DNA from: Patulibacter sp052039575
Lineage (GTDB): Bacteria; Actinomycetota; Thermoleophilia; Solirubrobacterales; Solirubrobacteraceae
Assembly (NCBI GenBank): GCA_052039575.1
Contig: JBQGEK010000166.1
Coordinates: forward strand, 1 to 26,746
Reading direction: 5' to 3'
Length of the DNA stretch: 26,746 nucleotides
Shown: piece after piece, positions 1-7,734 of the stretch
Layout of the letters: every line of letters begins with the position of its first letter
Position numbering within the stretch: position 1 is the stretch's first letter
Program-made: the position numbers and the translations under genes
Notes under the pieces: model-generated
Told to the model about the DNA's origin: nothing
Databases searched by the model: none
The model's input: the letters and a program-made list of their open reading frames with translations, nothing else

Positions 1-74
1 TAGATCCGGCCGGGCCCGCATCGCGCTCGGCCCGGCGACCCGCATGACGGTCGCAGCCAGCGGCCCCGCGAACG

Positions 75-103
75 CCGAAGGCCCCGCAGTGCGGGGCCTT
101 CGG
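75..103. terminator. 13-bp perfect hairpin next to tRNA-Asp
   Basis: Arms 75-87 and 91-103 are perfectly complementary around the 3-nt loop AGT. It lies 16 nt beyond the 3' end of tRNA-Asp on the minus strand and has no strong T-run on either side, as is common in GC-rich actinobacteria. It could end the tRNA transcript or a gene entering from the left edge. The first 74 bases hold nothing else I can support. Confidence 0.6.
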
Positions 104-118
104 ACTTCCCTTTGGAGG

Positions 119-192
<74 letters not shown>

Positions 193-204
193 TCGGGGTT
201 GAGA

Positions 205-210
205 AGTATG
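205..210 (-). promoter_or_regulatory. -10 box of tRNA-Asp
   Basis: CATACT on the minus strand matches TATAAT at four of six positions and sits 12 nt before the mature tRNA 5' end. No clear -35 element is visible 17 bp further upstream. Confidence 0.4.
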
Positions 211-371
211 CACGAATCGTCGAGTTCGCGTCCGCTGCCTCCCCGTACCCGATCCCGCCGGGTGGCCCGGGCGTTCTTCCGACGCGCCGGCGAGCCCATC
301 GCGCGGGCGCGCACGGGCACGACGCGCGGTGGACGCGCCTGACATCGCGCCACGATCGCCGCCGAGCGCGG

Positions 372-377
372 TAGCTT
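372..377 (+). promoter_or_regulatory. -10 box TAGCTT, probable leaderless start
   Basis: TAGCTT fits TANNNT and ends 9 nt before the GTG start at 387. No purine-rich ribosome-binding site lies in that gap. The spacing would place transcription initiation at or near the start codon. Confidence 0.4.
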
Positions 378-386
378 TCGGGGACC

Positions 387-1643
387 GTGGTTTCTGCCGA
401 CGACACCGAGCCGCAGGTCAACCCGCAGTCGCCCGAGGGCGCTGCGGAGGAAGGAACGGCTGCCCCGCCGGTGGAGACACCGGATGCACCCGCGTCGCCC
501 GACGACGCAGCTCCCGTGACCCCGGCGTCCACCGCTGCTCCGGAGGCCGCCGACGCCGCCGGGAACCCGACGGCCGAGACGCCCAGCGATCAGGCGGCGA
601 CCGAGGCACCCGCCGCGCCGGAGAACACCCCGGCCGCGAGCACCGACGCGGACGCCGGCGCACCGACCCCGGCTGCGTCGGGCGCCGACGAGGCCCCCGC
701 TGCCGCCGAGGCCCCCGCGTCCGGCGGAACGGAGGCGTCCAGCGACGCGGCGTCGGCCGAGGCCGGCTCGGGCGAAGCACCGACCGACGGCGCGCCGGCT
801 GCCGAGGGCAGCGCATCGGGCGAGAAGCCCGAGGCCAAGGACGGCGAGGGCAGCAAGGACGGCGAGGGTGCTTCCAAGCGCAAGCGCCGCCCGCGTGGCC
901 GCCGTCAGGGTCGCGGCGGTCAGCGCGGTGGCGGCGGTCGTCGCCGGTTCCAGTGGGACGAGGTCTTCCTCCGCCAGCGCCTGGAGATCCTCCGCGCGAT
1001 GGACCCGGACCCGAAGGCGATCGAGTGGGCGGTCAACGCCGGCGGTCGCTTCGACGTCGCCGACATCCTCGCCGGCGAGGGCTCGTCGGGCCGGGAGTTC
1101 GGCCGTCGCGCCTACGCCGCCACGCCCGAGACCGACGACCAGGCCGCGTGGATCATCCTCTCGGCCGTGCGCGCCCGCGACATCGTGCCGATCGCCCGCC
1201 AGGCGGTCAGCGGCACGACCGATCAGCGTGAGCAGGTCAAGGACGCGATCGAGAAGGTCGGCATCGCCCGCGTCAACCCGGCGCTGCAGGGCGAGCGCCC
1301 GCCGCAGCAGGTGTTCGCGGAGCGCGCCAAGCGCGTCGACCTGACCAGCGAGGGCGGCGAGGAGCAGAAGTGCGCGTGGGCGCTGCTGTCGCTCGCACGC
1401 CCGCAGGACGTCAAGTACGCCGCGTCGCCGCGCAAGCCGCGTCCCGGCGGTCCGGGCGGTCGTCCCGGCGGCAACCGGTTCGGCGACGACGACCGTCGTG
1501 GCCGGCGTCGCGAGCCCGGCATTCCCGGCGGCAAGTTCTCCGTCGGCGAGTCCGGCATCGGCGGCGAGCTCGGTGCCAAGCTGCGCGCCGCGCTCGAGGC
1601 CGCGGAGAACAACGAGGTCGCCGACACGCGCGACCAGAAGTAG
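387..1643 (+). CDS. Disordered Ala/Pro/Glu-rich protein with RG-rich basic tracts, possible nucleic-acid binding
   Basis: 418 aa from a GTG start. Residues 1-160 are almost entirely A, P, E, T, S, D and G, acidic and certainly disordered. A strongly basic Lys/Arg/Gly tract follows at about 164-187. A more ordered, conserved-looking region of about 165 residues begins FQWDEVF and contains helices rich in A, R and V. The C-terminus carries a second Gly/Arg/Pro/Asp-rich basic segment (GGRPGG, DRRGRRR) and ends in an Ala/Glu helix. There is no signal peptide, membrane segment or catalytic motif. Acidic tail, RGG-like tracts and a small core resemble bacterial RNA-binding or ribosome-associated factors in layout only. 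I do not recognise the core family. The gene stands alone between tRNA-Asp and a strong terminator. Confidence 0.8.
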   Translation: MVSADDTEPQVNPQSPEGAAEEGTAAPPVETPDAPASPDDAAPVTPASTAAPEAADAAGNPTAETPSDQAATEAPAAPENTPAASTDADAGAPTPAASGADEAPAAAEAPASGGTEASSDAASAEAGSGEAPTDGAPAAEGSASGEKPEAKDGEGSKDGEGASKRKRRPRGRRQGRGGQRGGGGRRRFQWDEVFLRQRLEILRAMDPDPKAIEWAVNAGGRFDVADILAGEGSSGREFGRRAYAATPETDDQAAWIILSAVRARDIVPIARQAVSGTTDQREQVKDAIEKVGIARVNPALQGERPPQQVFAERAKRVDLTSEGGEEQKCAWALLSLARPQDVKYAASPRKPRPGGPGGRPGGNRFGDDDRRGRRREPGIPGGKFSVGESGIGGELGAKLRAALEAAENNEVADTRDQK

Positions 1644-1677
1644 GCGCGGCCGGCTGAACGCCGGCCCCCAGACGTCC

Positions 1678-1704
1678 CGAAGGCCGCCCGGTGGGCGGCC
1701 TTCG
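1678..1704 (+). terminator. 12-bp perfect hairpin terminator
   Basis: Arms 1678-1689 and 1693-1704 pair perfectly around loop GGT, 34 nt after the stop of the 387-1643 gene. The following bases TTCGTCGCTCTCG are pyrimidine-rich rather than a pure T-run. A weaker stem (GCCGGC/GCCGGC) lies just before it. The element may also serve the convergent gene ending at 1734. Confidence 0.75.
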
Positions 1705-1733
1705 TCGCTCTCGAGGCTACGCCCCGCCCTCCG

Positions 1734-2072
1734 CTACCACTCGGACGGCGGCGGGATGCTACCCAGACCGGAATCGGCGCCGCGCTGTCCGGACTGGACG
1801 CCGACCGCCTCGACGACCTCTTCCTCGGCCTCTTCGAGCTCCTCGTCGTGATCCCCGTCGCAGAGCACGCGGAAGTTGCCGCTGGTGCCGCCGTCGCAGT
1901 GGATCGTGATCCCGGGCAGGATCGTCTCGCCTTCGTCGAGTCCCAGGCGGTCCATGTCGAACGCCGAGAGCCCGATCCCGTACGCGTTGTGCGTCGGGTT
2001 CTCCCGGTCGTGCGCATTGATCGCCATCTGGAACGCTTCGAGGTTCTTCGCGATCTTCGAGAGGTCGGACAT
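1734..2072 (-). CDS. Small acidic protein, unknown function
   Basis: 112 aa beginning MSDLSKIAKNLEAF. The start at 2072 is chosen because GGAGAAG lies 4 nt upstream on the minus strand; the longer open frame upstream lacks such a site. The N-terminal 30 residues look like an amphipathic helix, the middle (residues 31-75) is mixed alpha/beta with two Cys (HCDGG, LCDGD), and a run of Glu/Asp occurs near residues 78-92 (EELEEAEEEVVEAV). There is no signal peptide or membrane segment. I do not recognise the family. Strong GC at codon third positions and a good RBS support a real gene. A TAGCCT box at 2084-2089 may be its -10. It converges on the preceding gene. Confidence 0.75.
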   Translation of the reverse strand: MSDLSKIAKNLEAFQMAINAHDRENPTHNAYGIGLSAFDMDRLGLDEGETILPGITIHCDGGTSGNFRVLCDGDHDEELEEAEEEVVEAVGVQSGQRGADSGLGSIPPPSEW

Positions 2073-2122
2073 GACTTCTCCACAGGCTAGCGCGCCCGAG
2101 CGGTACTCTCGACCCTTCACCG

Positions 2123-2196
2123 GGGCGCGTAGCTCAGTTGGTTAGAGCATCCGGTTTACACCCGGAAGGTCGTCCGTTCGAGTCGGACCGCGCCCA
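2123..2196 (+). tRNA. tRNA-Val (anticodon TAC)
   Basis: Acceptor GGGCGCG/CGCGCCC is perfect; D-arm GCTC/GAGC; anticodon stem TCCGG/CCGGA with loop TTTACAC gives anticodon TAC; T-arm GTCCG/CGGAC. Discriminator A, followed by CCT, so CCA is not encoded. A TACTCT box at 2104-2109 is a plausible -10 element, 13 nt upstream of the mature 5' end. Confidence 0.97.
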
Positions 2197-2230
2197 CCTC
2201 CGCCCCGTGACCGGCCCGACCTCCCGATCG

Positions 2231-3031
2231 ATGCCCGCCCGCCACGCGGCGATCCTGCGCCTCGGCGGGCTCGGAGCCGGGCTCGCGTCCCTGCTGCTGG
2301 TGTTCGCCGTGGCCGGGCTGATCGGCACCGAGACCGTGCGCGGCTGGGTCGAGCCCGCGGGCGTCCTGGCCCCGCTGGCGTTCATCGTGATCGGCGGCGT
2401 GCTCGGCGCGATGCTCGTCCCCGGGGCGGGGCTCGCAGCGGCATCGGGGCTGCTGTTCGGCGCCGTCCTCGGCGCCTTGATCGCCCTGCCTTCGGCGATG
2501 CTGACCGCGGTTCTGGCGCAGCGGTTCTCCGCCCGCGCCGGCGGGGGCGCGCTCGACGAGATCTCCGGTCCCCGGCTGTTGGCCCTGACGTCCTTCGCCC
2601 GGCGCCGCGGGTTCAGCGCCGTGGTGATCCAGCGGCTCCTGCCGGCGGTGCCGGACGGGCCGCTGTCGCACGCTTTCGGGTTGGCGGGCGTCCGGACCCG
2701 CGACATCGCTCTGGGCACCCTGGTCGCGTCGGGACCGCGCGCGCTGTCGTACGCGCTGCTTGGCGCGAACGCGACCAACCTGACCGGACCGCACGCGTTG
2801 GCGGGCGTCGCCCTGAACGTCGCGACCGGAGCGTTCGGGCTCGGCCTCGCGTGGGTCGTGCTGCGCCGCGAGCGGCAGAGGATCCGGAGCGAACGGCCCC
2901 AGAAAGAGGCTGAGGGTACGGTCGAGATCCCCCATCGCCGACCGTACCCTCGAGACCACGTCCCAGCGCTAGGCACTGGATTGCGCCCCCCGAGAGGAAC
3001 GCATGTCGATATAGACGACGAGCCAGCGTGA
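2231..3031 (+). CDS. TVP38/TMEM64 (SNARE-associated, DedA-like) family membrane protein
   Basis: 266 aa from ATG 2231; an in-frame GTG at 2207, 10 nt after tRNA-Val, is an alternative start. Hydrophobic segments lie near residues 10-32, 43-66, 68-90, 130-165 and 190-215. The stretch LLFGAVLGALIALPSAML and the later RLLPAVPDGPLSHAFGLAGV with TLVASGP match the two conserved blocks of this family of inner-membrane proteins, thought to handle lipids or protons. The last 38 or so codons (from about 2912) use rare codons such as CGA, AGA, GGA, ATA and CTA, unlike the body, and a hairpin lies inside them. A frameshift may have removed a stop at 2911-2913 (TGA in another frame). Confidence 0.8.
   Translation: MPARHAAILRLGGLGAGLASLLLVFAVAGLIGTETVRGWVEPAGVLAPLAFIVIGGVLGAMLVPGAGLAAASGLLFGAVLGALIALPSAMLTAVLAQRFSARAGGGALDEISGPRLLALTSFARRRGFSAVVIQRLLPAVPDGPLSHAFGLAGVRTRDIALGTLVASGPRALSYALLGANATNLTGPHALAGVALNVATGAFGLGLAWVVLRRERQRIRSERPQKEAEGTVEIPHRRPYPRDHVPALGTGLRPPRGTHVDIDDEPA
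2912..2951 (+). terminator. 13-bp perfect hairpin inside the annotated 3' end
   Basis: Arms GAGGGTACGGTCG (2912-2924) and its exact complement (2939-2951) flank a 14-nt loop. It falls within the atypical-codon tail of the TVP38-like gene and starts at an out-of-frame TGA (2911-2913), the arrangement expected if the ancestral gene stopped there and this was its terminator. An operator role is the alternative. Confidence 0.5.
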
Positions 3032-3192
3032 TCCCGACGAAATTTGCACACGCAACTATCATGTTGGCGCGTTAACGCTCTTGTATGGAAGGAATCTGAC
3101 GCCAGCTCGCACCGTTGAAGAGCCCGGATCACGCGTTGGTCACTGGAGTTTCACGAACTGACGCCACGCGCGATCGACGTCCGAGAGTTCTT
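3032..3192. other. Intergenic stretch of lower GC with a small palindrome
   Basis: No gene is supported here. GC is visibly below the surroundings. GCGTTAACGC at 3069-3078 is a perfect 10-bp palindrome, and CAAC/GTTG flank TATCAT at 3051-3064. These could be remnants of a control region beside the decayed genes that follow. Confidence 0.4.
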
Positions 3193-3474
3193 TCAGCTTT
3201 TCGCGACGATTTGGCGGATCACGTCCGCGACGGGGGTCGTCGGCCGACCGATCAGCCGCGCCAGGTCGCCCGAGTCGCTCGCGAGCTCGCCACGGGCGAT
3301 CGCCACGGTCGAGTCCGCGATCACCTCGTTGAAGGGATGCGGCAGACCGGCGCCCGCGAGGATCTCCGCGTATTGCTCGACCGGCAGGTCCACGTAGGAG
3401 ACATCACGACCCGAAGCATCGGCGAGCGCCGCAGCGACCCCGGCGACCACCCGGTCCCGCTGTTCGGCGAGATC
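3193..3474 (-). pseudogene. C-terminal remnant of a QorB/YtfG-like NmrA-family NAD(P)-dependent reductase
   Basis: The minus-strand frame ending at 3193 reads about 94 residues that resemble the C-terminus of quinone oxidoreductase 2 (QorB) and related NmrA-type SDR proteins: ALADASGRDVSYVDLP, then AGLPHPFNEVIADS, then LARLIGRPTTPVADVI. The full family is about 285 aa with an N-terminal Rossmann fold (GATGxxG). That two-thirds is absent: upstream of about 3474 the frame continues open but no longer looks like the family. There is no start codon with an RBS at the boundary. I read this as a truncated, probably dead gene. The resemblance is by memory of the family, not by search. Confidence 0.6.
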
Positions 3475-3477
3475 CTC

Positions 3478-3687
3478 GGCGAGGTGCGACGCGACCTCGA
3501 TCCACTGACCTTGGCGGTGACCCTGTTCGCGGGGGCGGCGTTCCGGGTCGTCTACGGCTACTACGGGGCGTTCCGCGGGGTACTCGGCCCCAGCCGCCGG
3601 CCGCACCCGATGCCCTGGTCGCGCTTCTTCGGTGTCGCCTGGCGCGGCCTCCAGTCCGCGCCTGCACCGATCGTCGACGACGCCTGA
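3478..3687 (+). pseudogene. C-terminal fragment, TetR-regulator-like
   Basis: The plus-strand frame ending in TGA at 3687 has strong actinobacterial codon bias from about 3478. It reads GEVRRDLDPLTLAVTLFAGA, then FRVVYGYYGAF and a Pro/Arg-rich tail. The pattern 'GEVRxDLDPxxLAVxLF' is typical of the ligand-domain C-terminus of TetR-family regulators, which are about 190-210 aa; the HTH and most of the core are missing. A GTG at 3484 could give a 67-aa product, but no good RBS is present. It abuts the QorB-like remnant at the same point, so both probably lost their 5' ends in one event. A small intact membrane protein is an alternative reading. Confidence 0.45.
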
Positions 3688-3701
3688 CCCGGCCCGGTGA
3701 C

Positions 3702-3765
3702 GCCGGCCAGTGCGTGCGGCCGGCCGGTGCGTGCGGCCGGCCGGTGCGTGTGGCGGGCCGGCGCG
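3702..3765. repeat. 17-bp tandem repeat, about 3.5 copies
   Basis: The unit GGCCGGCCGGTGCGTGC repeats head to tail from 3702 (first copy one base short and with A in place of G), with exact or near-exact copies at 3718 and 3735 and a degenerate one at 3752. It lies between the TetR-like remnant and the end of the PadR gene. No coding role is supported. Confidence 0.85.
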
Positions 3766-3801
3766 ACACCCCGAGAGGCATCGCCCGTCCGCCGCACCGC
3801 T

Positions 3802-4530
3802 TCAGCGGCCGGGGGTCGCGCCCGGCCCCTCGGCGTCGCTGTCCGCGCCCGACGAGCTCGGCCCGTCTGCCCCGTCGGCGAGCAGCCGGTAGAGAGCACG
3901 CCGCGTCTCGACGAGGATCCGCTGCGCGTCCTTGCGCTGGCCCTCCGTCCCGCTCTGCGAGATCTGGACCATCGCCATCGCGACCTCGCGGCCAGCGTCG
4001 AACAGCGCCCAGGCGTCCTTCGGGATACCGCCGGCCATCTGCTCCCAGGGCGCCGGACGCCCCTCGTCCCGCTCGGAGACGTGCGCGCGACCGGCGTCGG
4101 TCAACGCGTACGCCTTACGGCCCTCGCGCTGGACCGGCTCGATCAGACCCTCGTCCTCAAGCTGCTGGAGCGCCGGGTAGACCGACCCCGGGCTCGGCCG
4201 CCAGGCCCCGCCAGAGCGCTCCTCGAGCTCCTGCATCAGCTGGTAGCCGTTGCGCTCCTGCTCGGCGAGCAGCAGCAGGGCTGCGGTGCGGATGTCGCCG
4301 CGGCGGGCGCGCCCGCCCCGCCGTCCGCCGCCGGGGCCGAACGGAAAGCCCGGGCCGCCGAATCCGGGACCGAACGGGCCCCCGCGGCCCCGGCCGCGGC
4401 CGCGCTCGCCCTCCTCGGCCGCGCGTTCGACGCGCTCGACCATCGCCCGCCAGATCCGATCGAGGTCGATCGGACCACGAGTCCCACCGTGGCGCCCGCA
4501 ACGGACACCGAAGTCAGCTGCGTAGTGCAT
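3802..4530 (-). CDS. PadR-family transcriptional regulator
   Basis: 242 aa. The start at 4530 has AAGGAGGA 6 nt upstream. Residues 1-45 hold a short helix (IDLDRIWRAMVERVERA). Residues 46-76 are a Gly/Arg/Pro/Phe linker. Residues 77-155 form the PadR winged helix: RGDIRTAALLLLAEQERNGY, LMQELEERSGG, then PSPGSVYPALQQLEDEGLI and GRKAYALTDAG. The C-terminal part is a helix with Q, R and A (dimerisation region) followed by a disordered Ser/Gly/Asp tail. PadR proteins repress genes, often their own and a neighbouring transporter's. The dyad overlapping the promoter at 4552-4572 supports autoregulation. No obvious target operon adjoins; the gene stands alone, downstream of a structured intergenic region. 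Confidence 0.92.
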   Translation of the reverse strand: MHYAADFGVRCGRHGGTRGPIDLDRIWRAMVERVERAAEEGERGRGRGRGGPFGPGFGGPGFPFGPGGGRRGGRARRGDIRTAALLLLAEQERNGYQLMQELEERSGGAWRPSPGSVYPALQQLEDEGLIEPVQREGRKAYALTDAGRAHVSERDEGRPAPWEQMAGGIPKDAWALFDAGREVAMAMVQISQSGTEGQRKDAQRILVETRRALYRLLADGADGPSSSGADSDAEGPGATPGR

Positions 4531-4551
4531 GCCGTCCTCCTTGTCGATTTC

Positions 4552-4595
4552 TATCGTGATACATCAACGATATATCTAGATGTTCGGATCGTCAA
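4552..4595 (-). promoter_or_regulatory. PadR gene promoter with overlapping dyad operator
   Basis: On the minus strand TTGACG (4590-4595) and TATCGT (4567-4572) are 17 bp apart, a good -35/-10 pair for the PadR gene. The -10 is one arm of an inverted repeat TATCGT-N9-ACGATA (4552-4572) with an inner TGAT/ATCA pair. The position over and just downstream of the -10 suits autorepression. The stretch 4545-4585 is notably AT-rich for this genome. Confidence 0.65.
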
Positions 4596-4611
4596 GGCGT
4601 CGCGACGGCGA

Positions 4612-4656
4612 GCTGATGCGGGTTCCGCTACTCACAGTGGCCAAACGCGCATCAGC
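4612..4656. repeat. 45-bp interrupted palindrome, copy A
   Basis: Arms GCTGATGCGGGTT and its complement with one mismatch; the inner spacer also pairs (GCTAC/GTGGC with one wobble) to a 3-nt loop, so almost all 45 nt fold symmetrically. The same element occurs at 11822-11866 and, degenerate, at 24334-24378, all exactly 45 bp long. Confidence 0.75.
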
Positions 4657-4693
4657 CCGGGCGCGGCCGCCGCGCGCCCCCGCACGCAGAACG

Positions 4694-4723
4694 ACGACGG
4701 GCGCCCCGAAGGACGCCCGTCGT
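4694..4723. terminator. 10-bp perfect hairpin
   Basis: ACGACGGGCG (4694-4703) pairs with CGCCCGTCGT (4714-4723) around a 10-nt loop. It lies on the ahcY side of the PadR promoter and may end read-through from ahcY on the minus strand. Confidence 0.5.
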
Positions 4724-4737
4724 GTGCTGAATCGGTT

Positions 4738-4792
4738 CCGAGATGCTCGGGAAGTGGGTCCCGCTTGCCGCCTACGAAAGCAGTCGGCAAGC
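4738..4792. other. Structured intergenic segment, candidate RNA
   Basis: Two more perfect stems stand close together: CCGAG/CTCGG (4738-4750, loop ATG) and GCTTGCCG/CGGCAAGC (4763-4792, 14-nt loop). With the hairpins at 4694-4723 and 4869-4886 they make the 310-base gap 4596-4905 unusually structured. I do not recognise a known riboswitch, SRP or 6S RNA motif. No ORF is supported. Confidence 0.35.
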
Positions 4793-4868
4793 GACCTGGC
4801 GAAGCGATCGTCGTCCCTGGGTAGGAGCGCATCCGAGAGCTGGACGGACGTCCTGCCGAGGATGCGGC

Positions 4869-4886
4869 GACACCCCCAGGGGCGTC
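4869..4886 (-). terminator. Hairpin just after ahcY
   Basis: GACACCCC (4869-4876) pairs with GGGGCGTC (4879-4886) with one imperfect pair and a 2-nt loop (so in practice a shorter stem), starting 20 nt after the ahcY stop on the minus strand. No T-run follows. Confidence 0.4.
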
Positions 4887-4905
4887 GAGGGCGAGTCAGG
4901 CCAGG

Positions 4906-6362
<1,457 letters not shown>

Positions 6363-6366
<4 letters not shown>

Positions 6367-6755
6367 AGCGTCTCCGTGGAGTTCGGGGCGATGGTGGCGC
6401 GACGTGCGGCCTCTGCCACCAGCCGCTCGTGCTTGTCCTGCTCCCACTCCAGCCAGTCGTCGGCAGGCACGTGGTCAGGACGCGACGGCTCAGCCTCGAG
6501 CCACCCATCGACCGTCCGGCGCAGCTCGTCGTCGTGCTGCATCCGGCGGGCGAAACCGACCTCTCCGAGAGCCAGCCCATGGTCGTCCAGCAGCTCGCGC
6601 AAGGTGCGCAGGCGCTGGAGCTCGCCAGGGCCGTACAGGCGGTATCCGCCCGTCGACCGGGGAGGCTCGACGAGCCCCATCCGTTCGATGTAACGGAGCA
6701 TCCGCGGGCTCCAGCCCGTGGTCTCCGCCGCCTCGTTGATCGTCAGTGCGTCCAT
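6363..6755 (-). CDS. MerR-family transcriptional regulator coupled to ahcY
   Basis: 130 aa. Residues 4-70 are a MerR winged helix: LTINEAAETTGWSPRMLRYI, then ERMGLVEPPRSTGGYRLYG and GELQRLRTLRELLDDHGLAL. The remainder is a helical, charged region with no Cys or His metal site, so the ligand is unlikely to be a metal. Its TGA overlaps the ahcY ATG (ATGA, 6363-6366), which points to translational coupling and a role controlling ahcY. No Shine-Dalgarno precedes ATG 6755; a TAAGGT box 13 nt upstream lies within a long dyad (6768-6793), so it probably regulates itself and ahcY. What it senses is unknown; SAH, adenosine or homocysteine would be logical but that is inference. Confidence 0.9.
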
Positions 6756-6767
6756 GCGGGACGGCTG

Positions 6768-6793
6768 AACCTTACCACGCTCGTGTCAAGGTT
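6768..6793 (-). promoter_or_regulatory. 26-bp MerR-type dyad operator of the merR-ahcY operon
   Basis: On the minus strand the half-sites AACCTT-GA-CACG and CGTG-GT-AAGGTT flank a 2-bp centre: 10 of 12 positions are symmetric. This size and symmetry are typical of MerR dimers. It contains TTGACA (6784-6789) and TAAGGT (6769-6774), the latter 13 nt from the ATG. No TATAAT-like box appears 17-20 bp after TTGACA, so the TAAGGT box is the likelier -10. Confidence 0.6.
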
Positions 6794-6825
6794 ACGAACG
6801 GTGCCCTTCGGACGCCTCGCAGCAT

Positions 6826-7638
6826 CTACCCGACCGCTGCAGGCTCCGGCTCCCCCACCCCCAGCCGCTCCGCGAAGAACGTCAGCGTCCGGTCGAGCGC
6901 CTCGCGCGTGGGGTGGCCGGGGACGTCCTGCAGGTCCTCGGTGACGACCGAGTGGGCCGCGAGCTTGTTGCCGTGCGGGTTGCCGCGGGACGAGTCGATC
7001 TCGACCGCCAGGAACGCGTCGCCGAGTTCGTGACGGAGCCGGTGGAAGCGCTCGCCGGGCGACAGGACGTCGCCGGAGAAGCGCAGGGCCAGCAGGCACG
7101 AGCCGTCGGCGGAGCGCTGCTTGACCTTGGCCAGCGTCGCGTCGTCGACCCCCAGGTCCGCCTTGCGGGCCCTGCCCAGCGGGAGCGGCAGCGAGGGCTG
7201 ACTCAGCACCGGCGCGAGCACCCAGTCGTCGGCCATCATCGCCAGGCCGAAGCCCCCGGTCAGGCACATCCCGATCACGCCGATCCCCGGACCGCCACAG
7301 CGCTCGTGCTCGCTGCGACCCAGCGCGCGGAGCCAATCGGTGACCGGCGACTGCCGGCGCAGGCCCATCAGGTTGAACTCCTTCGACACGCAGACGCGGG
7401 AGAAGGTCCGAACCAGGTTCAGCGGATTGCGCGCCGCGCCGCCCGGCGTGCCGAACAGGTGCGGCATCACCGCCGTGCACCCGAGCGCGGCGACCCGATC
7501 GGCGAACGAGATCACCCCGGGGGTGATCCCCGGGACCTCGGCGATCACGATCACCGCAGGACCGGACCCGCGGCGGTAGACGTCGTGCGTCACCCCGTCG
7601 TGCGTGAACGGCTCGCGTGCGTACTGGTCCAGCCCCAT
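6826..7638 (-). CDS. Dienelactone hydrolase family protein
   Basis: 270 aa alpha/beta hydrolase. Start 7638 has GAGGAGG 6 nt upstream. Early strand AVIVIAEVPGITPGVISFAD is the typical DLH opening with the oxyanion region. The nucleophile elbow reads GMCLTGGF with Cys125 as nucleophile, as in dienelactone hydrolase (Cys123), not Ser. A candidate catalytic His lies in AAHSVV near the C-terminus. DLH enzymes open lactones in chloroaromatic breakdown, but most family members have unknown substrates. No aromatic-degradation genes adjoin; the upstream neighbour on this strand is ahc-related and the downstream one is the MerR-ahcY operon. It is about 70 bases from the MerR promoter, so a separate unit. 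Confidence 0.88.
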   Translation of the reverse strand: MGLDQYAREPFTHDGVTHDVYRRGSGPAVIVIAEVPGITPGVISFADRVAALGCTAVMPHLFGTPGGAARNPLNLVRTFSRVCVSKEFNLMGLRRQSPVTDWLRALGRSEHERCGGPGIGVIGMCLTGGFGLAMMADDWVLAPVLSQPSLPLPLGRARKADLGVDDATLAKVKQRSADGSCLLALRFSGDVLSPGERFHRLRHELGDAFLAVEIDSSRGNPHGNKLAAHSVVTEDLQDVPGHPTREALDRTLTFFAERLGVGEPEPAAVG

Positions 7639-7722
7639 CTCGGCCTCCTCGTCGTCGTCCCGACGATCCTACCCGCGGTCGCGTCGGTCGGTCGGGGGTT
7701 TCGCGAACGCCGCCGGACGCGC

Positions 7723-7728
7723 GATGAT
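7723..7728 (+). promoter_or_regulatory. -10-like GATGAT, probable leaderless start
   Basis: GATGAT shares four of six bases with TATAAT and ends 6 nt before ATG 7735. The gap CCAGGG is too close to the start to be a functional Shine-Dalgarno. Confidence 0.3.
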
Positions 7729-7734
7729 CCAGGG

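Noticed and set aside
1..3. TAG at the left edge as the stop of a preceding gene
   Set aside because: Three bases cannot support a gene; no coding bias is testable.
4596..4905. SAH or SAM riboswitch near ahcY
   Set aside because: The structured gap is downstream, not upstream, of ahcY, and I found no recognisable SAH/SAM aptamer core.
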